This document shows, piece by piece, positions 17,501-28,726 of a stretch of 64,000 nt of DNA. The DNA comes from Siniperca chuatsi (Eukaryota > Chordata > Actinopteri > Centrarchiformes > Sinipercidae). Each line of letters starts with the position of its first letter. Position 1 is the stretch's first letter. The notes under the pieces are model-generated. The model searched no databases and had not been told where the DNA came from. It worked only from the letters and a program-made list of their open reading frames with translations. The translations under genes were made by a program, and so were the position numbers. Location of the stretch: the NCBI RefSeq assembly GCF_020085105.1, contig NC_058044.1, forward strand, positions 26,285,206 through 26,349,205. The letters run 5' to 3'.

Positions 17501-18839
17501 TGGTGTTGCCTCCAGTTCCCTACTGAACCCTTTTTACACATCAATACACAATAAACTGTACGTCCATTCAGCTTTGTGGCTATGATGTCTGACAGTTTTA
17601 GTGCGCATAAGCAGGTTATTGGTAGGTGCAGGTGCTGTTCTCAAGCTGCCATGACCTGCCATATGTTAGCAAGTCACAATCTGTAGATCCCTCACTGCAC
17701 TTACAACCCACATATGTCGCTCTGTTGGTGTTGTGGACTGTGGTTCTTTTGTATGAACCAAATATTGCCAGATTTTAAAAACAGAAAATTGTTGTGTTTA
17801 GCACAAATTCTCTAGTATGTTTTAGAAACTCTGGCTCAATATAGGACGTGGTACTGTTTCGTGTCAAAGTTGAATACATGCAGGGCCTTCCTCTCTGCCT
17901 CCAGCCATTACTTCACATGTCCCATGATGCCACATGTTGCATTTTGGTGAGCGGACATACTTTGCCCCTGTCCAAACCAACAATCTGGGGAATTTTAGGC
18001 ATCATGAAAAGAGTATACAATAAGGGATCTTTAAGAGCTGATGACTTAAAAAGAAATACATGGTGCTGTTTAATATTGTTGTGTCTTCAGCAGTCCACTC
18101 TGGTGCTCACTGACGTGGCTCTGTGTTTCCCCTGCAGTGCGACAGTATTAGTATCCAGCGTAGGAGAAGCAGGGATCCCAGCTACAGGAACAGTCACCAC
18201 CCTCTTCATTTTGACAGTCATAGGGATTCCTGCGAGGGACGCTTCCCTTTTGTTGGTTATAGAATGGCTGCTGTAAGTTTAACCTGTGTTTTGGCAGGGA
18301 TTACCCCACCTGATACCAAACAACACAGTGTGAAGAAGCACATATCCTCAGCTCTGTGGTGTGTGCCTTTCAGAGATCGCGGCAACACTGCTGTCAACGT
18401 CCTGGGCGACTGCATTGGCGTGGCGCTTGTTGAGCATCTATCAAGGAAAGAACTGGAAGAAATGGACGAGCAAGGACAGGACATGGCGAGGTGAAATTTT
18501 AGTTGGTCATAGTGTTTTTTTTTTACAGCATTAAAGGCAACATCAGCAAATATTAGATTATTTTAACCCAGTACATGGATAAATGAAGAAGTCACATCAT
18601 TGTTTCTGGTAGCAGATTATCAGAGTATGTGAGTGGAATGAAGCTCACAGCTACACAATCATTTACATGAAGATTATAATACTCTGATTTGCATCTATGT
18701 GTCATTCAGTGATTGGATAACAGAGTTCGACACTGATAGTGAGGATTTCCAGGTCCAGGTCCATACCAACAGCCGAGTCCCTCAACACAGCAAACAGTCA
18801 ACTGCTACAAGACAGCAGCCGAAGACCAAGCATATGTAG
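8572..18839 (+). CDS. SLC1A-family (EAAT3-like) amino acid transporter, divergent
   Basis: Thirteen exons join in frame to 519 residues: 8572-8677, 12896-13036, 13210-13302, 15158-15281, 15668-15710, 15797-15859, 15985-16166, 16489-16599, 16732-16854, 16954-17145, 18138-18272, 18374-18490, 18710-18839. Length and topology fit a full transporter: [10 protein letters not shown] in TM2, [13 protein letters not shown] in the TM3-TM4 loop, NMDGT at 361-365 in TM7, GEAGIPATG (402-410) in HP2, and D439-x-x-N442-T-x-x-N446-x-x-x-D450 in TM8. The family couples uptake of acidic or neutral amino acids to sodium. The closest remembered member is EAAT3/SLC1A1. The glutamate side-chain arginine (R447 of EAAT3) is Asn442 here, and the HP1 serine motif reads ISRSHAASLT. 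A run of seven Asp (135-141) sits in the extracellular loop. The acceptor at 16953 and the donor GTGTGT at 16600 were chosen to keep frame. The ATG at 8578 is an alternative start. Substrate is unknown. Confidence 0.93.
9800..9999. mobile_element. 200-bp foldback (palindromic) MITE
   Basis: The left arm starts GGTATGGAAAGCCAAGTGGA and the right arm ends CACTTTGCTTTCCATACC. The two roughly 90-base arms are near reverse complements, sharing for example ATCTCAGAAATGTAGTGTACC with its complement. The transcript would fold into one long hairpin. It lies in intron 1 of the SLC1A-type gene. Confidence 0.8.
10263..11135. mobile_element. nested inverted-repeat DNA element
   Basis: The ends TAGGCCTGTCACGATAACTA and the complement of TAATTATCGCAACAGGCCTA face each other across 873 bases. 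The element lies wholly inside the larger TA-flanked element and therefore inserted later. It has no coding capacity. A possible TA flank cannot be told from TIR bases. Confidence 0.6.
12171..12524 (+). mobile_element. 5'-truncated L2-type LINE, 3' end
   Basis: A frame at about 12181-12378 reads like the C-terminal tail of fish non-LTR reverse transcriptases ([20 protein letters not shown], then [15 protein letters not shown]). It is followed by the typical 3' tail CACTTTGTGCTCTATAAATA and an ATT repeat. Only the extreme 3' end remains, so it is dead. Confidence 0.8.
13813..14941. mobile_element. 1.13-kb inverted-repeat element with TTAA target site
   Basis: The left end GGCCATGGCACACCAATCAA mirrors the right end (TTGATTGGTGTGCAGTGGGC), with about 38 bases of TIR. 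TTAA flanks both sides, at 13809-13812 and 14942-14945. TTAA duplication is diagnostic of piggyBac or Kolobok superfamilies. No transposase was found. It occupies intron 3 of the SLC1A-type gene, and a sub-block at about 14405-14660 resembles another dispersed fish repeat. Confidence 0.75.
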
Positions 18840-19803
18840 CCTCAGCTCACCATGAACAGGGCTGACTTATTTCATTTATTTGCTATCTATAACATTTGTT
18901 TTGCATTTTGTACTTTAAAATAAGCCTGTTAGCAATTATTTCTATTCATATCCTATTTTGTAGTTTATGTAGATATAATTCTAGTGAGCTAGATGTACAA
19001 TAGAACACACTATAGAAAGGCATTCACTCGAAGACGGCAGCTAACGTATGTGTAGCCTCATCTCAGCGTGAACAAGGTCTGAGCATCAGCAGCAGAAACA
19101 TGGCTGACTTTGACAAGAATTCCAGAGTGTCAAAACATAATTTCTTTTTGATATTATTTCATTTATTTGCTGTCACATTTTCTGCATTTTGATTTTAGAA
19201 ATGTACTTTTATATAAGCCTGTTGGCTATGATTTGTTGATTTGATTAGTTTGGAATCAAATTTGTCTCATTTAGTATTTTATTTAGTGCATTAGCAGCAT
19301 GAACAGGTTGACTTTAAAAAAAAATCTTGAGTGCCAGATTGTATCTCTTTGATTTGTTAATTTATTTGTGGTCACATTTATAACATATTTTGCATTTTGA
19401 TTTTGTCACTGTACTCTTAAATAAGCCATTGGCAATTATATGTTGACTTTATTGATTCATTGACTTTAAAAATAATTCTCAAGTGCTAAAAACATTAAAG
19501 TTAGTGCTATGGCATTCATTTATTTTATTTCATGTATGTGCTATCACATTTCTGCATTTTGTATTTTATGTTTGTGCATCAGACAAAAATGACTATTACT
19601 CTGTCTTTGATTTGTTATTTAATTTATTTGCTGTCACATTTGCACTTTGTTCCTTTAGATAAGCCTGTTGGTGTTGGTTGAGTGTTTTAAATTTGATTTA
19701 TTTGTGATCAAATTGATCTTTAGTATTTTTGTAGATACAATCGTATCGGCCTGGATGTACAATCGTTTTTGAAATGAAAATTGACATTTTGTTTTTCAAT
19801 AAA
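18840..19803 (+). repeat. 3' UTR built of degenerate tandem repeats
   Basis: Five or so copies of a roughly 150-250-base unit follow the stop codon. Each has the order: ATTTATTTGCTGTCACATTT-like, GCATTTTG, then a variant of AAATAAGCCTGTTGGCAATT (near 18890, 19170, 19370, 19545, 19635). The second copy (near 19027) also repeats the coding end around the stop (CGAAGAC... then ATGTGTAGCCTCA). An AATAAA at 19798-19803 is the likely poly(A) signal. Confidence 0.7.
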
Positions 19804-20204
19804 TATCAGGAAAAAAAGAGAAGTGGTTGACTGGTTCCATTAGCAGTAAGTGTGATGTGATTTATTGCATTATGGTGTGACGCAGTTCGTCAGTTAGAGG
19901 TTGAAATGATTCTTCTATTTCTATTTTAAATTTTTGGCAGTGGACAATTTGACCTTTAAAAATGTTCAAAACATTTGTTTAATGCACAGTTATACTCGGA
20001 TTTTACATTAAATCACTTCACAAATGATATAAGACAGTAGTGCCAGTTAAGATCACATTTTTGATGCTGTTATGTGTCAGACAACTGAAGGTAAATTTCA
20101 GTGGAATGAGAATAAAATACTACCCAGAGGGTTACATGTCATTGTTACATAAGAATATTTTCATATTTTAATCTAAAAAAATAAACATTCTGTATATTTC
20201 TGGG

Positions 20205-20345
20205 TGAAGTTCAGGATCTGTCTGATTTGGGGAAAGCGTGTAGCCCAGAGTGAGTTCTGCAGCAACCAGACCAAGAGACCACATGTCGATGGGCTCCGTG
20301 AAGACCAGACCCAGAGTGACGGTGGACTGAGTTCCTTGCAGACAC
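20205..20345 (-). pseudogene. relic of a HIPK/DYRK-like protein kinase
   Basis: The minus strand encodes TLGLVFTEPIDMWSLGLVAA followed by ELTLGY. This matches the subdomain VIII-IX region of HIPK-like kinases (LGLPFxEAIDMWSLGCVxAELxLG). Upstream, a damaged LQ-TQS stretch suggests a shifted frame, and no ATP-binding or catalytic-loop motif is intact nearby. It is a small decayed fragment, probably a retrocopy piece of an expanded fish kinase family. Confidence 0.6.
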
Positions 20346-21889
20346 AGCTGCAAATCTGGTCGAGTGGCTCCAGGTCCAGGTTCAGACCAGTGGCCACCAC
20401 AGAGAGCCCAAGCATGTGTAGCATGGAGTTGACTTTGAAAAGAAATAGCCATAAACATAGTTTATCTTTTTGGTTAAACATTTTGTTTGTTGAATTTGTT
20501 TTTCATTTCTAAATGGTTCCCAATTTACATGAATTTGTTGTATTGAGACTTTTCTGTGCTTCAATTTTGCAATTCAATTAGTTTTTTATTACTGTGACAC
20601 ACATATAGAATCCCATTACAGTTTTTCCTCAGTGGCTTAAGCTCATTGTCTGAAACACACACACACAGTTCTCAAAACATTAAGAGCAATCACCACATAC
20701 TTTTATGCTGAGCAGCACAACACTTCATTTGTCTTGCAAAAGGCCGTCACTCAAAACATTTAACTCGTGTGTCAAAAGTAAATACCTTCATCAAGTACGG
20801 CAAATGTCTAAGGAACTGTCAGCGTAACAGAAGACATTAAAATTGTGTCTCTTTACGTCACAATAAGAACCTTATGTGACAGTAATGTAAAACAGAAAAT
20901 ACAAAAACATACAGTAAAAACAAATGCCCCAATACAACATAATGTAAATTAAGAACTATTTAGAAATTAAAAACTAAAATTAAATGTAAATCCCCTCCAT
21001 CATTGCACTGGCCACTCAAACACTCCTGTTTATCTGGTCACAGCATTTCATCTGATATTTGTCCTTCTAATACACAAAAGCATCATTTGGCACGGTGCAA
21101 CCGTCCCCTGCATGTCTCTGCTGTGACGTCCTCACAAGCAGCATGTTGTCTCAGTCCTCCCTCTGTCTCTTCCTCCAGATCCACCTCTCCCTCTGCCCGA
21201 GCACATCGCATTACTGTCAAAGCTTCCTGTTGTCCCTCTCTGACGTCTTCCTGGTCCATGTTCAGTAACTGTGGTAGATAAAACTCGCCCCTCTGTGGTG
21301 TAAATGTGTTTGAGAAATGATTTCTGAGGAGTTGCACTAAAACATTGAAACAATTCTTCTATTGAGATCACAGACTCTAAAAAGAGCAAATTCATATACA
21401 CTAGAGGAAACAACCTACCAAAGGATGTGACTGACTCTATTTATAAATATCTCTTTGACATAAGTGTAACCATGTGCTGTGCCAGATGGACTGCAGACAT
21501 TGTCGCTGCAGTGCTGTTCATATCACGAGGTGGGCTGTTGTCCTCTGCAGTCCCACTGTCATCTCATTTGCACCATTATGTCCCCCATTCTCAAGGTTCA
21601 GTTGAAGGAAAAGAACAGGCGATGGTGATCGCTCTTGGTCCGTTATGAAGATGGAGTGTCACTTGGTTTTAAGTAGCACATTACTTCACCACTCACTTTG
21701 GACTTTAACTGCACTTGCCCTCCGATGCAATATAGACAGGCCTGTATGGTGCGGCCAGCGAGCTTCAAATCATAGAGACAGAGTGATTGTGAGAGCTCCT
21801 TTACATTTACTTGTGTTTTCACTGTTAATTATATGGACTTCCAGTCTTTGCTCAACTTTCACATGACTGGATTACCAACCGGGCCAAGC

Positions 21890-22080
21890 AGACAACTGCC
21901 CCAGGAACCAGTTGCACCAGCTCCTCATAAGTTCAAACTTACCAAGTGGAGATTTACACATCACTAAAACATGTTGCACCGCACAAACTAGTTCTTATAA
22001 TATTTACACCCAGTAACTGCCAGGTGTAACTGTTGCATAGCTAACTGAACCAACTGACAAAGCTAATGTTGCTAACTTGC
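21890..22080. repeat. dispersed repeat copy A
   Basis: Sequence beginning CCAGTTGCACCAGCTCCTCA, then TTACACATCACTAAAACATG and GTTGCACC, resembles a second stretch at about 61868-62015 (CCAGTTGCACCAGCTGTTCT, TTACGCATTACTAAATTAAA). They are two copies of one interspersed family. An oppositely oriented GGTGCAAC end near 22550 may be its other terminus. Confidence 0.5.
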
Positions 22081-23710
22081 TGATATATGACCCGCTTATC
22101 TGACTGGACACTTAATAAAATGCTTGTTGATGCAAATTGGAAAGATTTTAAGTTACATTTCACAAAAATAACACAACAAACCTGAAATGACAAAATATGC
22201 CAATGTTTCTCTAAATAACCAAATAAGGTCAGCTAGATCAATGCTAGCATAATTGTATATTTTCCCCATCATTCTAAATTGCATGAATGCTACTAATTCT
22301 GAAATGTACATATTTCTACATGTAAGCATAATAAAGTTATACCTACATTTACAAAGGATTGGCAGTTATGTTTAATATATTATTTGCCCCCATAAAACTT
22401 TTCTGGAAATGATGCTACAGCTTGTGAAGCTACAGTGACTTCCTGTTTACACTGTTGGTTGCTTTTGATTGGACAAATGTTTCTTGTAACCGATTTATAC
22501 TTACATGACTATAAGTCTTCACTAGCTAAGATATTCCTCAAATTTTAATGGTGCAACTTGATTTAGTAAATCAACAGTTTGATTTACTAAATTGGGTTTG
22601 TTTGGGAATGTGCACACTTAAGCACAATATCAACTTTACTTTATAAACAATTTAAAGGGGGGTCTTGCATTAATACCTAATCTCAAATTATTATTTCAGC
22701 TGATACTGTCCTTACATGGTGCATATGTTTATATGTGTTAATCTAATTACCACACAGTGAACCTGGGGCCATGTAATATTCTAGAATGGTAATACTGCAC
22801 ACAATGCACAGGAATGAAAGGAATAGTGGGTTAATAAGGGCCCTGCTGCTCATTTTGCCCCCCCTCTCACTAGGAGTGTTACAGAAAGCAGTAGGATGCT
22901 GATGCACAAACACACACACACACACGGTGTCTGAACATTTTTCATCATTGTTCATTTGTTTGTCATTTCAGAACCATCAGACTGTAACATTTCAGGCTTC
23001 AGACTGTGGGGCTATAACATTAACAGAACCCACCGTTTCAGTCATTAGGTAACTACTGCCATCTAGTGGTAAAGATGATACAGTATATGCATTACCACAT
23101 AATATCCATCCACACAGTCCTATACCTTCTCCAGAATTGAGTCTGTTTTAATTTCTAGGAAGCTATAGTTCAAGCATACAACAAGTAATGAGAGAGGAAA
23201 TATAAACTGTTAATCATAGCTGCATCTATGGGAATGTGTGGGTAAAATTCCACCTGTAGTGTGCCATAGAAGCACAAGTTCATGTTCTGGACAAATTCTT
23301 GAGTATGTGTATCAACCTTTACACTAGCCCTCACATACAGAGCTGTAGTGATGGGTTGAACTGAATCATTAGCTGATGTTCAACTGATTATTTTAAACAG
23401 ATCCAGTGCCAGTAAAGAAGATAGATTCATTTCAAGGAATAATGAATGACTAAGTCTCATGAAACTATAGCATGCACTTTTGCAGAAAATTATTAGACTC
23501 CCAGAATAGGTCACAGAGAATTTCACGCATGTACATGTGTTGCATAAGAAGCCACATTTGGATGCACATGCACTCACAAACAAACCTAGATTAATGTGAT
23601 GATATAAGAGCACAGGAGGAGGACTAACTTCAGGGTAAAAGCTCTGGGGCTTTGATGACTGTGACATATTACACCTGTTGCCCTTCTGTGTATGTCTGTG
23701 CGTGTTATAA

Positions 23711-24185
23711 TTAATCAAGCCGGGAAACAAGGAATTCAATGGAATAAGACCCAAACGCAGACCAGCGGGTAGAGCTGGGGCAGATCAATAATTTATTAAC
23801 TAAAAAAACCAACCAAACAAAAACAGCTTACACTGAATTGGCAGGCCAAAAGCAACTCTCAGCAGGTAAGCAGTCTAAAACAGAAAAACAAGTGCAACAG
23901 TGAGCAGGCAAAATCCACAGACAGGCAAGGTACAAAGGAAACAAAGAATCCAGAACTCACAGGTACACGAAACCACGGTAATTGACAGAGATACAACGAC
24001 AAGCTGACAGTGGAACAAAGGAAGGACTTAAATACACTTGGGTTAGGGCGGCAACGAGACACAGGTGAAACTGATCAAGACACAGGTGAAAACAATCAAA
24101 GACAGGAAGCAAAACTAAAAGACACTTGAGAGAAGGAGACTATTTCAAAATAAAACAGGAAATGACTGAACACAAACTCCAAAAC
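23711..24185. repeat. interspersed fish repeat
   Basis: The block from GACCCAAACGCAGACCAGCG through ACTTAAATACACTTGGG and GAGACACAGGTGAAACTGAT to AGGAAATGACTGAACAC has the wording of a repeat I recall as common between fish genes. It has no coding content. The family name is not known to me. Confidence 0.45.
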
Positions 24186-25177
24186 CAGACGTTTGCGTGA
24201 ATGTGTGTGCCTTTGCCTGCTTGTCTACGTCAATGCTTTTTCTTTGGACTTGTATTATTACAATATTGATTGTGTCCTGCACTACCTGTTACAACAACAA
24301 CTCTAACAGATTTATATAATATTTGCATCACTTATTTTTTTAGTTCAAGCACTATGTATGGGAGGTTTGAACATAGAGGTTTGGCAGGACACCAGTGAGT
24401 TCTTCCTCATACTCACCAATTGCAACTGAACCCTACAGCTATACCATTCATTTAATGCCCAGATTGGCAAGTTTGGTGTTGACAGACAACATAAGATGCA
24501 GGGTCTGGTGAACTGACACCCTTGGGTCTGATGTTTTGTGTTTGAGCTGCATGACTCCACTTATTAGGTATGTGGAGGAGAGCACTGGATTTCTGCAGGC
24601 ATAGTCCTTGACTCTATCTGCTTCTTATTCCAGTTTCTTTTACCCTATCACAACATCCCACACCTACCATTACTATGCTCAAATCTTCTTTCCCAGCCTC
24701 AAGCCCTCAGGCTGAGGTTTACATATCTTGTGCACCTCTAACTCAGATACACTCTCAAGAAGATGGAGCGACTCTTTTCCCTGGAACAGTCTGCCCTGCA
24801 CACCACCATTACATTAGTACTCGTGAACCCATAGTGACTTCTTTTCAGGATCTTAGTGGGATTTTAGAAACCCATCATCCAGTGCCAAGCAGTTGCTTCT
24901 GGTTTGCACTCAAAACATTCCCCCATATAACTCTTATGGACTCTACTGGCTCATTTTTACACACCCTTCTTTGATGCACACCCCTGTTTGTTCCCTGCCT
25001 TCTTGCTGTCTGCTCTATTTCTATCCTCATGCATCAGATCCACCCTCAACCTCACCCGCTCACCTGCTCTTGGGCTGCATATTTATCTGCTGCTGTATAT
25101 TTTACATATACAGGAAAGGTCAGTTTACTGGTCATGAGGAGTGCTACTACTCAGCCTGTAAAAGAGGACCCTGAGAA

Positions 25178-25342
25178 AATAACCCCTGATGATGTCATAT
25201 ACCCCATTTACACGTGGCATTAAAATGCAATCTGTAAGACCCATGGATTGGATGTCATTATCCAGATAATGTATCCAGATACAGATTGCATGTTAATACC
25301 AAGTGTAAATGGGGCCACAGTGACGTCATCAGGGTTTATCTC
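25178..25342. mobile_element. 165-bp palindromic MITE
   Basis: The left arm (AACCCCTGATGATGTCATAT, CCCATTTACACGTGGCATTA, ATGCAATCTGTA) is the near reverse complement of the right arm (TACAGATTGCATGTTAATAC, GTGTAAATGGGGCC, TGACGTCATCAGGGTT). The element is almost all inverted repeat and carries a consensus CRE (TGACGTCA) in its right arm. Confidence 0.75.
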
Positions 25343-27671
25343 AGTTTGGGCTAAGAGATTACAAATTTATAACTGAAATGGGAAATGTAGGATCCTACAT
25401 TTTTGGAGCTTTACCCATACCACAGACTAAAAGTCAGGATATCTCTGGCCTGTCCCCCAATTCGAAGGAAGTGTGATACTAAAAAGTGCCCTTTAAGAGA
25501 CAGGCAGACATTCGTGTTGGTTAAGTTGACTCATACTAGGTTAGAGATGAGTTTCACTCCCTGCGTTTAGTCAGAGTAGCTAGATTTTCTGTTTTTTAAG
25601 TCTAGATTTCTGCATTTGAAGGATTTTTAGGATGCTTGTTTGAGAGTTGATTATTAAATATAAGCCTTCTACATATATTTCCTGCAGTATACTCGGTGTC
25701 CAACCTGTCAGTAGGCCTCCTGTTCTTGTCATTTTTGAGTCTTGTATTTCTGTACATGTGGTGGAAGGTTTATGTATTTGTGTGTATCTGAGGTTATCTC
25801 TTCCAAATGAAAAACCAAAGCAATGTAAAGATTCAATCTGTGACAAGGCTGCTGCTGAGAGAATGACAATCCTCCACTGGAGCTGTTCATTGGCTAACAT
25901 TAGCACACTCACCCAGGTGTGAGTGTGTATGTGTGAGTGTGTGTTTATGAATGGGAAGGGAGGCTGTTTGCTGCAGGCTCAGCAATCTTTCCAACATGCA
26001 CACTCAGCAGACCTTATCTGGATTAATAGTTTAAAAACCAACAAGTATAGAGCCCTAACGGTGTAACTCTTCCTCTGTGTAATATGTTGATATATTGGTC
26101 CCACCAAACAGTGTGTCCTGACTATAAATATATAAATATGACAGGCGTCATCTTGGCACTTTTATTTAGTAGCCTGAACCTGCCTGTATGAGACAGAAAG
26201 GTAGTGATGGAGCACTTGAGTTAGAGAGGGAGGGTGTTGTGAATTGCCATAAGCTGTGGCACACTCGTGCCAATTAACTTGACTGAAGCAGACACACACT
26301 CCCATTACGGCAGATTGAAATCTCCACTGGGCCGTGTGAGGGAGTGATGTGTTAGTTATATTGCCTGGACTGTGAGGGATTCATGCACATGCTAAGCATT
26401 ATTTCTGTTTTAGGAGATTGTCTTGTGTGTGTGTGTGTTTGTGGGGGTCAAACATTAATTTCAAAACCATTTGCATCAAAAAAAAGTGTCTTCTGATTTA
26501 GATTCAATTAAGTTTGAATTGTTTCTTTTGGTTTTTGACACAAGAAGATGTTTCCATAAGGTTCATAGTTTTTTCTATCCTTGCTTGTGCATTGTATGTT
26601 TTATTGTATCTCAGAAAATCCATCCTCACTGTTAGCCACTGAATCTCCAATGGTTTATTCATGAGTGACAAGCAGAAATGTCTAAAAGAGGTGCCGTCTG
26701 TTCATGTCTTCTCCTCTTTATTGCTTTCACACCTGAGCCTTTTTCTCTTTTCACTGGGACTTGGCCTGCGACATGCCTCTCTTAGTGTGACGGCAAATCA
26801 TAGCCATGTGAGATTGGACTTCTCTGTGAAGTAGAAGACATCTTGGATCGAGCAATATAACATATATTCATATTCTGGATCTTTCCATGAGGTGTAGTGA
26901 TGTAGCCTAATATATGTAATTTCAAGGATTTTTAAGGAGGTAATTGAACTTTGTTGTTGAAAAACACATCAGGCACAAATTATTATTCAAAGCATTGTAT
27001 GTCATTAATGTCTGGAGGGGATCTTTAAAAATAAAAACGATTATTTTTCCAGATGAAATCCACATGGAAGTCAAAGTGCAGAGTGCCTGTGGAGCTGACA
27101 GATTCGGATGTCTCGCTCAGTGACACTTTGGCAGGGAACGATGCTGGTATGGAGCATTCAGCAGATAGCTTTCTTCTCTTTTTTTCACCACCAGTTTTTT
27201 TATTACATGCTGTATTTTGCATTTATTTTTAAATTCCATTTTCAGTGCTTTTTTCCCCCACAGAACAATGGAAATAAATCCTCTTCCCACCTTTCCACTC
27301 TCTCATTATGACAACATCTGTTCACAGCTGCCACTCTATGGGTGTCTGCTTGTGCTATTTCAAACCATATTCTTCAAACTAAGCTCACTTTGAGTAAACA
27401 CGTGCCTAAACAATCATCTTAAAAGAACGTATGCTTCTTATAGTAGCTCTCATGTAAATTTGCAGTCCCGATTTTGTGGTTACAGTCGTGTGCTGTGGCC
27501 TCTTGTTTTTCGTTTTCTTCTCTCTATTGTTCAAGTTTGGGTTCACTTAGTGCCATGAAAAGTAGGCTATCAAAGCACCACTGGCAGAACACAGGCCATC
27601 TAGAGAGGACTGGCAGCTGAACATCACTTCAAGCCGTGACGTGAATATTTTCCAAGCTCCGAAGCTCAAGG

Positions 27672-27673
<2 letters not shown>

Positions 27674-27719
<46 letters not shown>

Positions 27720-27727
27720 CACACACA
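27674..27727. repeat. (CA)n microsatellite
   Basis: About 20 CA units, with minor TC interruptions at the end, lie roughly 0.65 kb upstream of the nAChR start codon. Confidence 0.9.
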
Positions 27728-28381
27728 CCTCCCCGACCTTCCTCCTCCCGCTTCGATCCTGGGTTCTCTTCCGGGCAACACGGACTTTCATGGAAAATCG
27801 TCCCTGGCCTCTTTATGGACTTGAACAGCAAGTAGTTCCCCCGAGGAACCGATGTACAACAAGCGTCTTGTCTGCACGCACCGCACTTTCAGCAACTGCG
27901 CCAGTTTCTCAACGCACTTACTTCATCTGCGCTTCATCAGAAGAGAGCGAACTTCATGCAGGTGGGCGCTGGTGGTTTAATTCACGGAGGAAGAAGTTAG
28001 ATTTGGATTTGGATCCAGAGCGGTTTAAATGTCACAGTGGCTGAGGTGGCGGCGCACAATGGGCAGCCCAGCTCCTCTTGCAGTAGGCTATAAAACAAAG
28101 GACCAACATGTTGTGTTTGGCAAATAAACATTTTCTACAAATTACCTGTTTACTATATTAGCCAAAGTTTCTTCGTATATTCTTGCGCTGCTCAATATTC
28201 CAGCAACAGACGACCAACCGGAGCAGGCGTGCGGCAACCAGCGCAGAGAAGAGAAGGGAGGCTTACTGTATCGCAACGGGATATAAAGACTGTATATTTC
28301 CGCTATTTACATTCAAGGCACTTCTGTTTTTGGAGGACAATATAAGAAAGTAGCCAGTTTGTCCAAGGAAGCAGAGAGGAG

Positions 28382-28674
28382 ATGACTACCAACACTGTTC
28401 TCCTGCTCGCCATTCTCTCTCTCACAAGTGAGTTCTTTTATATTCTTTAAATTTCCCAAAGTGATGCGTATTTAAGTGAGGTGAAGTAATATGCAAAACC
28501 TGTTGTTTTGATAAAGGTGTTTTCTCAGGACTTACAGTGGCAGCTTTTTCTGTGAGCTTTAACCAGTCTGTGTGCTTTGACTAAGACATTAAAACGCTGT
28601 CCGTGGTGCTGCTATGCACACAACACAACACATCATGCAAACATCTTTTTAAAAAGATGAAGATATAAATGAAT

Positions 28675-28726
<52 letters not shown>

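Larger units (their letters stand above)
20346..28381. other. intergenic region, plus promoter/5' UTR of the nAChR gene at its end
   Basis: No supported gene is seen over about 8 kb. It contains dispersed repeats (about 21890-22080, 23711-24185), a palindromic MITE (25178-25342), a CA microsatellite (27674-27727) and AT-rich unique sequence. The frames near 21003-21340 match nothing I recognise. The last 0.5 kb (27740-28381) is comparatively CpG- and GC-rich and should hold the nAChR promoter and 5' UTR. TATA-like words (CTATAAAAC near 28089, GATATAAAG near 28280) are present. Confidence 0.6.

Noticed and set aside
20996..21413. Open frames on both strands, including an acidic minus-strand one
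   Set aside because: No recognisable motif, splice context or family likeness; left as intergenic.
24675..25223. Cysteine- and proline-containing frames of about 95 residues
   Set aside because: No domain, no matching splice sites, and the end runs into a palindromic MITE.
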